This document shows positions 9,141-17,229 of a DNA stretch of 43,267 nucleotides, piece after piece (positions within the stretch are counted from its first letter, which is position 1; each line of letters opens with the position of its first letter). A model generated the notes under the pieces. That model did not search any database, was not told where the DNA came from, and saw only the letters and a list, made by a program, of their open reading frames with translations. A program made the position numbers and the translations under genes. Source of the DNA: JBFWUW01 sp050247075 (GTDB lineage: Bacteria; Planctomycetota; Planctomycetia; Pirellulales; JBFWUW01); NCBI GenBank assembly GCA_050247075.1, contig JBFWUW010000062.1, positions 1 through 43,267 on the forward strand. Direction: 5' to 3'.

Positions 9141-10106
9141 ATGTTGGCCGGAGATATTTACGCGCCCGGAAAAATCCGCCTGGTCGACGTTCCCGAGCCA
9201 ACCTTGGACGGCCCGCCCGGCGATATTATTTTTCAGGTTGAACTGGCCTGCCTGTGCGGGTCGGACCTGTTGTTCTTCGAGCGGGACTATCCGGAGTACC
9301 CGGTGGTGGTGGGCCACTCGCTGCACGAAATGACCGGCACCGTGGTCGATACCAATGGCACGCGGTTCAAAAAGGGGGACCGCGTTCTGTGCGTGCCGGT
9401 CAATCAGGAAGGGCTATACGAGCGGTACCGCGTTAGCGAGCAGCGGGCCATTCCGCTCGACCCGCGCCGGCCCGAGCCAGAAGCCTTGCTGGCCCAACCG
9501 CTGGGGACCGTGATTTATGCTTTGCGGAAGCTGCCTAACCTGATTGACTTGAACGTGGCCGTGGTGGGCCAGGGGCCGATCGGCCAGTTGTTCAACGCCA
9601 CGCTGCGCAACCTGGGTGCGCGGGAGATCATCGCCATCGACAAGCTGGCCTCGCGCCTGGCGACCAGCCCCAAGACGGGTGCCACCGTGGTCGTCGATAC
9701 GACCAAGGAAGACCCGGTGGAAGCGGTTCGCCGGGCGACCGGCGGTGCCATGGCCGACGTGGTGATCGAGGCGGTCGGCCATCGCGAGCAAGCCTTCAAT
9801 CTATGTGTCGATCTGTGCCGCCGCGGTGCTTGGCTGCTGTACTTCGGCGTGCCAACGCAATACCTGGACAACATCCACTGGCGCGAAGCCCTGATGCGCA
9901 ACATCACCATTCAGACCAGCATCAACCCCGACTTCGCCCGCGACTTTCCGCTGGCCATGCGTTGGATTTCGGAGGGCCGCATCGACGTCTCCCCCATCAT
10001 CACGCACCGCTACCCGCTCTCCGACATTCAAACGGCGTTTGAAGTCTTCGCCGGCCGAAAGGACGGCGCGCTGAAAGTCTTCATCGACTTCCCGGCAAAA
10101 GGTTAG
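9141..10106 (+). CDS. Medium-chain (zinc-type) alcohol/polyol dehydrogenase family protein
   Basis: The ATG at 9141, behind an AAGGA site, gives 321 residues. The N-terminal GroES-like domain has CLCGSDLLFF with the catalytic zinc cysteine and GHSLHEMTG in place of the usual GHE motif. The Rossmann domain has VVGQGPIGQL. The four-cysteine structural zinc lobe is absent, as in several sorbitol/threonine-dehydrogenase-like subfamilies. It should oxidise an alcohol or sugar alcohol with NAD(P). The substrate is not evident; the gene is divergent from rfbB with no partner. Confidence 0.82.
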   Translation: MLAGDIYAPGKIRLVDVPEPTLDGPPGDIIFQVELACLCGSDLLFFERDYPEYPVVVGHSLHEMTGTVVDTNGTRFKKGDRVLCVPVNQEGLYERYRVSEQRAIPLDPRRPEPEALLAQPLGTVIYALRKLPNLIDLNVAVVGQGPIGQLFNATLRNLGAREIIAIDKLASRLATSPKTGATVVVDTTKEDPVEAVRRATGGAMADVVIEAVGHREQAFNLCVDLCRRGAWLLYFGVPTQYLDNIHWREALMRNITIQTSINPDFARDFPLAMRWISEGRIDVSPIITHRYPLSDIQTAFEVFAGRKDGALKVFIDFPAKG

Positions 10107-10134
10107 TGTCCGGCGCTTCCGTTTATTGCCGTCC

Positions 10135-11208
10135 TTAACGGACAGTCAACTTACCGAGCTTGTCCACTCCCATTTCCGTGAACCAGATATTGTTGTCTGG
10201 CCCTTGCAGAATGCGATGCATGATCGTCTTCCGCGAGATCGCCTTGTAGTAGGTGATCGGGATCTTCGATAGATCACCGTCAGGGGCCGTGTGGATCGCG
10301 TTGTCGATTTTGATGATGTAATCAAAGCCCGCGGGGAGCGGGTTATTGGGATCGACGTAGCTGTGGGTCCAAAGGTTTCCTTGGGAGTCACATGCCACGC
10401 CACCAAGAATGACGTTCTTTTGGGATAGAGGAACCGCGTACTCGGTGATCTTGCCGTCCAGGCCGATTCGGCCGAGCTTGTTGCCGGCCTCTTGGCTGAA
10501 CCACATCGACTTCTTGTCTGGGCCAGCCACGATTGCAATGGGGCGGCTGTTGGCGGTAGGAATGGTAAACTCCGCGACCTCACCCAGGGGTGAAATACGC
10601 GCGATGCTGTTGCCAACCAGTTCGGTACACCACATGTTTCCGTCTGGACCCGGCGCCAGATAAATCGGCACGGCACCGACCTTGGACAGTTCAAAGTGCT
10701 CAACCGAGCCATCGGGGTTAATCTTTCCGATCGTGTTGGTCTTTTTGCCCGTAAACCAGATCGTCATGCCGTCGGCGTCCAGCCCCAAACCGTGCGGGTG
10801 GGTATTGATCGGTTTTTGTGCTCCGCTGGGGTGCAGGCGGACGTCGATCTGTTTGATGATCTTCCCATGCTTGTCGAGGGCCGCCACAACCCCCAGGTAT
10901 TCAAGGGAGACCCACAATTGACGATCCGCGTCAAATTGAATGCCGTGGGGGTGGCTCCCTTTGGGCATCGGGAAAAACTCGGCCTTGCCCTCCAGCGTCA
11001 CACGGGCAACGTGGTCGTGGTGCATGCCGGTAACCCAAAACTCGTTTCCACCTTGGGGATCGAAGGTGATCTCGTGGGTCGATCCCATCATGTGGCCCGG
11101 CCAGGCCAGCGGGAATTCGCGAACTTCTCCGACCTCCTCGGCCCGGCAATTCACGATCGCACTCAGCGCAAGACCAATCGCCAGGGAAACAATAGCACGA
11201 CACTTCAT
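10135..11208 (-). CDS. Exported virginiamycin B lyase-like (Vgb) beta-propeller protein
   Basis: The ATG at 11208 gives 357 residues with a signal peptide (hydrophobic core ~6-20, ending near NCRAEE). The rest is a series of propeller blades of Vgb type: THEITFDPQGGNEFWVTG, HPHGIQFDADRQLWVS, HPHGLGLDADGMTIWFTG, APGPDGNMWCTE and GPDKKSMWFSQEAGNKLGRI. True Vgb linearises streptogramin B; most environmental relatives are of unknown function and probably bind or sense sugars or phenolics. Resistance should not be assumed from this similarity. It is convergent with the dehydrogenase, 28 bases apart. Confidence 0.8.
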   Translation of the reverse strand: MKCRAIVSLAIGLALSAIVNCRAEEVGEVREFPLAWPGHMMGSTHEITFDPQGGNEFWVTGMHHDHVARVTLEGKAEFFPMPKGSHPHGIQFDADRQLWVSLEYLGVVAALDKHGKIIKQIDVRLHPSGAQKPINTHPHGLGLDADGMTIWFTGKKTNTIGKINPDGSVEHFELSKVGAVPIYLAPGPDGNMWCTELVGNSIARISPLGEVAEFTIPTANSRPIAIVAGPDKKSMWFSQEAGNKLGRIGLDGKITEYAVPLSQKNVILGGVACDSQGNLWTHSYVDPNNPLPAGFDYIIKIDNAIHTAPDGDLSKIPITYYKAISRKTIMHRILQGPDNNIWFTEMGVDKLGKLTVR

Positions 11209-11423
11209 GATGCACTCCACGGGTTGCCTGTTGTCGCGGGGCAAACGGAAGCTTGGCCCGGCAGGTTGCCAGCTTACTTGTGGTTCCCATGCGGAGCAAA
11301 CCAACCAAGACAATCGGATAGTTCTAGCCTGGCGGTTTTACGATCGTATCCACAACCTCAACGGCCAGATAGACTCACTGCTGTGTGGTCTGACGAACGA
11401 TCGCAAGACGACGGGAAACCCCA

Positions 11424-11996
11424 ATGCCTGGCCCATTGACCGTAGTTTCTTTTTCCGAAGTTGGGCTCGACGAATTCCGGCGGCGCTGGCCCTGGTTTTT
11501 CGGGCTAGGCCTGTTGCTGTTCGTCTTGGGGTTGATTGCCATCGGGGCGGCAGCGACGGTGACCTTGGTAACGATGCTCTTCTTCGGGTGCCTGATAATC
11601 GTCGGCGGTCTGTTTCAGATTGCTAGTGCCATCGTCTTTCGTCGTTGGGGTGGTTACGTCGTCGATCTGATCGTTGGCATCTTGTCGCTTGTGGTCGGTA
11701 TCTTGATTGTCACCCACCCGGAAGGGACGGCGGCCGCGTTAACTTTGTTGATCGCCATGTTCTTGATCTTCGGCGGCACGTTCAGGATTGCGGTGGCTTT
11801 GACGAATCGGTTGCACCATTGGGGCTGGCTGCTGCTGCACGGCCTCATCAATCTTGCCTTGGGCCTGATGATCTGGCGGCAATGGCCCGTCTCTGGGCTG
11901 TGGATCATCGGCCTGTTCATGGGGATCGACTTGGTCTTCAACGGATGGACATTGATGATGCTGGGCCTGGTAGCAAGGAAGCTGCCATCCGAGTGA
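11424..11996 (+). CDS. HdeD family (DUF308) membrane protein
   Basis: This 190-residue protein has about six hydrophobic helices, with paired repeats of the DUF308 kind: FFGLGLLLFVLGLIAI, MLFFGCLIIVGGLFQI, DLIVGILSLVVGILI, LLIAMFLIFGGTFRIAV and LLLHGLINLALGLMIW. HdeD in E. coli is linked to acid resistance at high cell density, but the biochemical role of the family is unknown. The ATG at 11424 has only a weak purine stretch upstream. It is divergent from the Vgb-like gene and has no partner. Confidence 0.85.
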   Translation: MPGPLTVVSFSEVGLDEFRRRWPWFFGLGLLLFVLGLIAIGAAATVTLVTMLFFGCLIIVGGLFQIASAIVFRRWGGYVVDLIVGILSLVVGILIVTHPEGTAAALTLLIAMFLIFGGTFRIAVALTNRLHHWGWLLLHGLINLALGLMIWRQWPVSGLWIIGLFMGIDLVFNGWTLMMLGLVARKLPSE

Positions 11997-12179
11997 TTTG
12001 ATCCTAGCGTGTTACGGTTCTCACGCTCCGCCGCGAGAGAATCAAAGGGCCAGACGCGGTGGCCGCCGCGACGTTCGGCACGCGCCCGCCGAAGTTGACG
12101 ACATCGCAAGTGCCGCCAGCCACAGCAGACCCCGCATTCACTGGCGTAGTCGCATGGCACCACTCTTTGCAACAGGCGG

Positions 12180-12761
12180 CTAACCTTCTGGCGGGGTCTC
12201 ACGGACGAGTTGGCTGATTTGTTTGAACTCCGGCGTGCCGGCCACCTCGCACCACTCGAACAAGGCCGACTCGGTGGTGGTCAGCGTGGCTCCGCTCGTC
12301 TCCATGCGGCGCAGCGCCGTCTGGCAGTCGATGTCGTGCCGAGCGCCAATCGCGTCGATCGCCAGATAAACGCGAAATCCGGCGGCCAGCAGGTCAAACA
12401 CGGTCTGCTGCACGCAGACATGGGCTTCGATCCCCGCGACCAGAATCTTTCGCACGCCGCGGTTGCCAAAATCGTCGAACATCTGCCCGCAGGCACCACA
12501 GCTAAAGTGCAGCTTTTCCGGAATTTGGCCCAGCAAGCCGGCCAGGGAAGGGACCGTCGGCCCCAGCCCTCGCGGGTATTGCTCGGTCGCGGCGACCGGC
12601 ACCCCCAGCAGGAGCGCGCCGTCGATCAACCGACGGATATTCCAGACGATGGCGGCTTGCCGCGGAATGAGCGGCATCAGCTTTTCTTGGACGTCGACGA
12701 CCAGCAAGCCGGTATCGCCGCGTGACATCAATTCGGGACTGCGTGGAAGGGGGTGGCTCAT
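12180..12761 (-). CDS. Isochorismatase-like cysteine hydrolase
   Basis: This 193-residue protein fits the isochorismatase/nicotinamidase fold. It shows the Asp of LLVVDVQEKL, the Lys of the EKLHFSC segment and the nucleophile Cys in GIEAHVCVQQTVFDLL, making the Asp-Lys-Cys triad. ATEQYPRGLG is also typical. The start at 12761 is chosen because the conserved domain begins about 17 residues later. This subgroup (YcaC/ISOC2-like) has no settled substrate. It is divergent from hslV; the 244-base gap shows no clear element. Confidence 0.88.
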   Translation of the reverse strand: MSHPLPRSPELMSRGDTGLLVVDVQEKLMPLIPRQAAIVWNIRRLIDGALLLGVPVAATEQYPRGLGPTVPSLAGLLGQIPEKLHFSCGACGQMFDDFGNRGVRKILVAGIEAHVCVQQTVFDLLAAGFRVYLAIDAIGARHDIDCQTALRRMETSGATLTTTESALFEWCEVAGTPEFKQISQLVRETPPEG

Positions 12762-13005
12762 GCCAGCAGCATATCGCACCCCGGCGCGGGCCGCCAAGCC
12801 CCGCTGTATGCACCTTCCGTCAAAAGGAACCCGCGCCGGCGGCAGCGTTTTAGGCAGGTCCAGGCGCTGCCCGGCGGGCGGAGCCTGCTCGGCGGCCGCC
12901 CCTGGTGGAGGAGGGCAATTTGACGGATATTGGGAGAGTCCGTCCAAGGTGACGGCCGTAGGCGGCAAATGCCGGACAACCAGTATCCCACACGAGCCGT
13001 GTTGC

Positions 13006-13548
13006 ATGAAATCTCGTTCCACGACAATACTTACCGTCCGGCACCAGGGTGTGGTGGCCATCGGCGGCGACGGCCAGGTGACGCTGGGCAGCTCCATCAT
13101 GAAGGCCGACGCCAACAAGGTCCGTCGCTTGCTGGACGGCAAGGTAATTACCGGGTTTGCCGGATCGAGCGCCGACGCCTTTGCCTTGCTGGAACGGTTC
13201 GAGGCCAAGCTCAAGGATTATCCCAACAACGTGCCGCGGGCCGCCACGGAACTCGCTAAGGAGTGGCGTACCGACCGGGCCTTGCGCCGGCTGGAAGCGT
13301 TGTTGGCCGTGGTCGATGCGCGGCATACGTTGCTCGTTACCGGCAATGGCGACGTGATTCAGCCCACCGACGGCGTTTTGGGCATCGGCTCGGGTGGCAG
13401 CTACGCTATCGCCGCCGCGCGGGCCTTGGTCGGCCACTCCACCCTGTCCGCCGCCGAAATCGTCCGCCGGGCCTTGGAAATTGCCTCGGAGATCGACATC
13501 TACACGAATCACAATATCCAAGTCGAACAGTTGGCGTGCGAAACGTAG
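13006..13548 (+). CDS. hslV: ATP-dependent protease peptidase subunit HslV
   Basis: This 180-residue HslV starts MKSRSTTILTVRHQG, so a five-residue leader must be removed to free the catalytic N-terminal Thr6. It carries GGDGQVTLG, the KADANKVRRL lysine segment and GSGGSYA. It forms the dodecameric peptidase core that works with the HslU unfoldase. Its TAG stop lies inside a repeated GTAGGAGGCG unit. hslU follows after 133 bases, so the two are probably one transcript, though a strong hairpin lies between them. Confidence 0.96.
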   Translation: MKSRSTTILTVRHQGVVAIGGDGQVTLGSSIMKADANKVRRLLDGKVITGFAGSSADAFALLERFEAKLKDYPNNVPRAATELAKEWRTDRALRRLEALLAVVDARHTLLVTGNGDVIQPTDGVLGIGSGGSYAIAAARALVGHSTLSAAEIVRRALEIASEIDIYTNHNIQVEQLACET

Positions 13549-13599
13549 GAGGCGTTTCCAACGCCGATGCTCCCTCTCTTGGTACTCCGGGAGAGGGAG
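13545..13599 (+). repeat. Two repeat units in the hslV-hslU gap
   Basis: The first unit, 13545-13568, begins GTAGGAGGCGTTTCCAACGC and is a variant of the unit found at 15099, 15146, 24491, 24522, 32995 and 39875; its TAG is the hslV stop codon. The second, 13570-13599, is a hairpin with arms CTCCCTCTC and GAGAGGGAG, the core of the GAGAGGG repeat also seen near 29218, 32281 and 32889. The hairpin lies about 65 bases before the hslU ribosome-binding site. Confidence 0.7.
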
Positions 13600-13681
13600 A
13601 TCGTTTGTTATTGACACCAATATCGACTCTCAACTCAATGCCCTGAACCGTCTGGTCCAGGGCCGGAAGGTAGAACAGCCC

Positions 13682-15037
13682 GTGAAAGAACTGACGCCGC
13701 GCGAAATCGTCGCGGAACTCGACCGGCATATCGTGGGACAGCCCAACGCCAAACGGGCGGTGGCAATCGCCGTCCGCAACCGTTGGCGGCGGCAGCGCCT
13801 GGCCCCAGAACTGCAGCCCGAGGTGGCCCCCAAGAACATTCTCATGGTCGGCCCCACCGGAGTCGGCAAGACCGAGATCGCTCGGCGGCTGGCCAAACTG
13901 ACCGGCGCGCCGTTCATCAAGGTCGAGGCGACCAAGTACACCGAAGTCGGCTACTACGGCCGCGATGTGGAAAGCATGGTCCGCGAGCTGCTCGAGAACG
14001 CCATTGGACTGGTTCGCGAGTCCGAACGGGTCAGCGTCGAGGCTGAGGCCCGGCAGCGCGTGGAAGAGAAGTTGCTGGATCTGCTGGTGGCACCCGGCGG
14101 CAACGAAGATGACGAAGAGGCCGAGGACGAATCATCCACCACCGCGGCCGCCAAGGCCCGCCGACGCGAGCGAACCCGCGAGAAAATGCGCAAGATGCTG
14201 GCCAGCGGGGCCATGGACGAACGTAAGGTCGAGCTGACGTTGGAGCAGAAGGCCGTCCCCATGATGCTCACTGGCATGGGCATGGAGCAGATGGATTTCG
14301 ACCTGCAAGGCATGTTCGAGAAGATCATGCCCAAGAACAGCAGCCGCCGCGAACTGACCGTCGCCGAGGCCCGCCGCGTGCTGTTTGAGCAAGAGTCCGA
14401 GGCGCTCATCAACCCCGAAAAGGTCAACGCGGCCGCCATAGAACTAGCCGAGAATCTGGGGATTATCTTCATCGACGAGATCGACAAGGTGGTAGCCAGC
14501 GACGGCAAGGGGGCCGATGTCTCTCGGCAGGGAGTGCAGCGCGACCTGTTGCCGATCGTCGAGGGAACCACCGTGCAAACGCGGTACGGCAGCATCAAGA
14601 CCGACCATGTGTTGTTTGTCGCGGCGGGTGCCTTCCACCGCGCTAAGCCGAGTGAATTGATGCCCGAGCTGCAAGGCCGGTTTCCCATTCGCGTGGAACT
14701 GACCGACCTGACCAAGGAAGACTTCGTGCGTATATTGACCGAACCCAAGAGCGCGCTGACCAAGCAATACGTGGCGTTGCTGGAGACGGAAGGGGTGCAA
14801 TTGGAGTTTTCCGCCGACGCCGTGGAATCGCTCGCCAACTACGCCTTTATGGTCAATCAGACCACGCAGAACATCGGTGCCCGGCGGCTTTCCACCATTA
14901 TGGAACGCCTGCTGGAGGAACTCAGTTTTGAGGCCGCCGACATGGGGGGCGGAAAGGTGGCCATCAACGCGGCCTACGTGGAACAACGGCTCGACAAAGT
15001 GGCCAAGGACGAAGACCTAAGCAAATTCATCCTGTAA
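13682..15037 (+). CDS. hslU: ATP-dependent protease ATPase subunit HslU
   Basis: GTG at 13682 is chosen as start because family members begin a few residues before TPREIV, and GGAAGG lies 11 bases upstream; the product is 451 residues. It has Walker A GPTGVGKT (57-64), Walker B IIFIDEIDK and the sensor region QTTQNIGARRL. The pore motif reads GYYG (90-93) where HslU usually has GYVG. The I-domain holds an acidic, Ser/Thr-rich then basic insertion around residues 140-180. HslU unfolds substrates and feeds them to HslV. Confidence 0.96.
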   Translation: MKELTPREIVAELDRHIVGQPNAKRAVAIAVRNRWRRQRLAPELQPEVAPKNILMVGPTGVGKTEIARRLAKLTGAPFIKVEATKYTEVGYYGRDVESMVRELLENAIGLVRESERVSVEAEARQRVEEKLLDLLVAPGGNEDDEEAEDESSTTAAAKARRRERTREKMRKMLASGAMDERKVELTLEQKAVPMMLTGMGMEQMDFDLQGMFEKIMPKNSSRRELTVAEARRVLFEQESEALINPEKVNAAAIELAENLGIIFIDEIDKVVASDGKGADVSRQGVQRDLLPIVEGTTVQTRYGSIKTDHVLFVAAGAFHRAKPSELMPELQGRFPIRVELTDLTKEDFVRILTEPKSALTKQYVALLETEGVQLEFSADAVESLANYAFMVNQTTQNIGARRLSTIMERLLEELSFEAADMGGGKVAINAAYVEQRLDKVAKDEDLSKFIL

Positions 15038-15098
15038 GCCGCGGGTTCGGCGCGGCTCCCCCAGCGAAGGTTGACCCGCCGGGATATACTGTACTGCC

Positions 15099-15170
15099 TG
15101 TAGGAGGCGATTCCATCGCCGATTGAAATGGCATTTTTCGGCCACATCGGCGATGGAATCGCCTCCTACA
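15099..15170. repeat. 72-bp inverted-repeat element
   Basis: A 25-bp arm at 15099-15123 (TGTAGGAGGCGATTCCATCG plus CCGAT) is repeated exactly in inverted orientation at 15146-15170, around a 22-base centre. It lies between hslU and msrA and may form a terminator-like hairpin. Single arms recur at 24522-24546 and 32995-33019. Confidence 0.85.
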
Positions 15171-15217
15171 ATTGTGCCGTCGCCACGAAACTTACCAATT
15201 GTTTGAGGGGGAATGTC

Positions 15218-15697
15218 ATGAGCGCCAGCTTGGCCACGTTTGGGGCCGGTTGCTTTTGGGGTGTTGAGGCCGATTTCCGCCGCGTGCCCGGCGTGGTGGG
15301 TACGGCGGTCGGCTATTCCGGCGGAGAGTTGCAGAAACCAACCTACGAGCAGGTCTGTTCCGGCACGACGGGCCACGCCGAGGTGGTGCAGGTGCGGTTC
15401 GACCCCGAACAGGTCACTTTTGAACAACTGCTGGAAGTCTTCTGGCAAAACCACGACCCGACCACCCGCAACCGCCAGGGGCCCGACTTTGGCACGCAAT
15501 ACCGCTCGGCGGTGTTCTATCACGATGATGCCCAGCGGGCCGCCGCGGAGGCCGTCAAGGCGAGGCTGGATGCTAGCGGCACATTCAAACGGCCGATCGT
15601 CACCGAGATTACCGCCTATACCAACTTCTATCGGGCGGAAGAGTACCATCAGCAATACCTGGAGAAGCGGGGCCAGGCCAGTTGCCATGTGCGATAA
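15218..15697 (+). CDS. msrA: Peptide-methionine (S)-S-oxide reductase MsrA
   Basis: This 159-residue protein carries the MsrA active site GAGCFWG, with VPGVVGTAVGYSGG and GHAEVVQVRFDP downstream and the ITAYTNFYRAEEYHQQYLEKRG end. It reduces methionine-S-sulfoxide in damaged proteins with thioredoxin. The ATG at 15218 follows GAGGGGGA and starts close to the catalytic motif. It ends 44 bases before the peroxiredoxin-kinase gene in the same direction, so the two probably share a transcript and a response to oxidants. No msrB is adjacent. Confidence 0.96.
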   Translation: MSASLATFGAGCFWGVEADFRRVPGVVGTAVGYSGGELQKPTYEQVCSGTTGHAEVVQVRFDPEQVTFEQLLEVFWQNHDPTTRNRQGPDFGTQYRSAVFYHDDAQRAAAEAVKARLDASGTFKRPIVTEITAYTNFYRAEEYHQQYLEKRGQASCHVR

Positions 15698-15741
15698 CAA
15701 ACCGCGTGGGGCCGACCGTTTCATTCAATCACAAAAAAACC

Positions 15742-17118
15742 ATGCCACCACCCATGATTGGCAGCCTGGCTCCCGGGTTTGACCTGCCTTGCACCCAAGT
15801 CCGCGAGGGGGACCCCACTCGCGCCAACCTGGCCCGGTATCGCGGGCAATGGCTGGTGCTGGTCTTTTACCCGCGCGATTTTTCGCTGGTTTGCCCCACC
15901 GAGTTGTCGGCTCTCAGCGGGCGAATTGAGGAGTTCGAGCGGCAAGGCTGCGCGGTCTTGGGGGTCAGCACCGATGATCTGCTTTCGCACCGCCGCTGGA
16001 TCGACACGCCGCGGGCGTCGGGCGGGCTGGGGGGCTTGCGGTTTCCGCTGGCCAGCGACGAAGAGGGTGCCGCCGCGCAAGCATACGGCGTTTATTTGCC
16101 CATGCAGCGGGTATCGCTGCGGGGCCTGTTCATCATCGACCCCAACGGCGTGCTGCAATACCAGGTGGTTCACAATCTGAGCATCGGCCGCCGCAGCGAT
16201 GAAGTCTTGCGCGTCTTGGCCGGGTTGCAAACGGGCGGCCTCTGCAGCGAAGGCTGGTCGCCCGACCAGGACACTATTGAAGCCACCCAGGTTGTTGGCC
16301 CTGGCAGCGTGGTGGCACATTACCGGTTGAGCGAGGAACTGGGGAGCGGCACGTTTGCCTCGGTCTATCGGGCGCACGACCTGGTGCTGGAACGGACAGT
16401 CGCTCTGAAGATCATCAAGAACGAGTGCCCCATCGCCCGCGGCCGTGTCATGTCGGAAGCCCGCCTGGCGGCCGCCTTGAACCATCCCAACATCTGCACC
16501 ATCTATGCCGTGGACGAAAGCGAAGGCGTGCCGGTAATTGCCATGGAGTTCTTGCACGGCCGGACGTTGGCCCAATTGCTGCAAGACGGGCCGCTGCCGG
16601 TGTCGCAAGCCGCGCGGTTTATTTCGCAAGTTGCCAGCGGCATGGCGTTGGCCCACGCCGTGGGCATTGTGCATGGCGACTTGAAGCCGGCGAACGTGAT
16701 GATTACCGAAGGGGGCGCCGCCAAGATCTTGGATTTTGGCCTGTCGCGCCGATCGGACCACACCGGCCCGACCGATGACACCGCGTCGTTCAGCGGATCG
16801 GCCGAGGGCTTTCTGTCGGGCACGCCCCGCTACATGGCCCCCGAGCAAGCCCAGGGAAAGCCGGCCACGCCCGCCAGTGATGTGTTTGCCCTGGGGCTGA
16901 TGGTTTACGAGGTCATCTCCGGGCGGCAAGCCTTCGACGGAACCAGCTTGTTGGAACTATTAGGGCAGATCGCCCGCGTCGATGCCGAACAATTGGCCGC
17001 CGGCCTGCCCGATCCATTCGCGGGCATCGTCCGCGAAGCGCTGGTTGCCAATCCCGCCAGCCGTACCATCAGCATGCAGCAAATCTGCGACTTGCTGAGC
17101 GAAGTCGCGGTGGGATGA
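15742..17118 (+). CDS. 2-Cys peroxiredoxin fused to Ser/Thr protein kinase
   Basis: A single uninterrupted 458-residue frame joins two domains. Residues ~5-178 are a typical 2-Cys peroxiredoxin: FYPRDFSLVCPTE with peroxidatic Cys51 (Pro44, Ser48), GGLG at 94-97, Arg127, and resolving Cys168 in GGLCSEGWSPDQDTI. Residues ~194-458 are a full protein kinase: glycine loop GSGTFASV (201-208), Lys223, Glu239, HGDLKPAN (catalytic Asp313), DFG at 331-333, a Ser/Thr-rich activation loop, APE at 366-368 and the NPASR arginine. No membrane segment is seen, so it is probably cytoplasmic. HGD instead of HRD makes it a non-RD kinase. The linker is only about 20 residues. I infer that oxidation state controls kinase output. 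An internal GTG at 16309 could start a kinase alone, but has no ribosome-binding site. Confidence 0.9.
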   Translation: MPPPMIGSLAPGFDLPCTQVREGDPTRANLARYRGQWLVLVFYPRDFSLVCPTELSALSGRIEEFERQGCAVLGVSTDDLLSHRRWIDTPRASGGLGGLRFPLASDEEGAAAQAYGVYLPMQRVSLRGLFIIDPNGVLQYQVVHNLSIGRRSDEVLRVLAGLQTGGLCSEGWSPDQDTIEATQVVGPGSVVAHYRLSEELGSGTFASVYRAHDLVLERTVALKIIKNECPIARGRVMSEARLAAALNHPNICTIYAVDESEGVPVIAMEFLHGRTLAQLLQDGPLPVSQAARFISQVASGMALAHAVGIVHGDLKPANVMITEGGAAKILDFGLSRRSDHTGPTDDTASFSGSAEGFLSGTPRYMAPEQAQGKPATPASDVFALGLMVYEVISGRQAFDGTSLLELLGQIARVDAEQLAAGLPDPFAGIVREALVANPASRTISMQQICDLLSEVAVG

Positions 17119-17130
17119 GACCAGTAGCCC

Positions 17131-17161
17131 GTTGAAAAACGCCATCGTGGCGTTTTTCAAC
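17131..17161. terminator. Perfect hairpin between convergent genes
   Basis: GTTGAAAAACGCCA (17131-17144) pairs perfectly with TGGCGTTTTTCAAC (17148-17161) around TCG. The T-run is inside the arm, so it could serve as a two-way terminator for the kinase and prenyltransferase-repeat genes. It is also the left part of an element whose right end is at 17203-17229. Confidence 0.5.
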
Positions 17162-17202
17162 CTCGCCAAGTTCGGAGCAGCGCTTCCGTGCGATGACGCA
17201 GC

Positions 17203-17229
17203 CTGTTGAATTCTTCAACAGCCTGCTAC
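17203..17229 (-). repeat. Right end of inverted element at the prenyltransferase stop codon
   Basis: CTGTTGAA (17203-17210) and TTCAACAG (17214-17221) form a short hairpin. Read on the minus strand the unit starts AGTAGCAGGCTGTTGAAGAA and its TAG is the stop codon of the prenyltransferase-repeat gene. The plus-strand sequence from 17124 (AGTAGCCCGTTGAAAAAC) matches it in inverted orientation, so 17124-17229 may be one small element. Confidence 0.55.

Noticed and set aside
10135..11208. Streptogramin resistance gene
   Set aside because: Only fold-level Vgb similarity is visible; such exported propellers are common and usually unrelated to resistance.
12463..13005. Long N-terminal extension of HslV
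   Set aside because: It overlaps the isochorismatase gene on the other strand and has no HslV-like sequence; family starts fit the ATG at 13006.
16309..17118. Separate kinase gene starting at an internal GTG
   Set aside because: The frame is continuous through the peroxiredoxin, and no Shine-Dalgarno sequence precedes the GTG; kept as a fusion.
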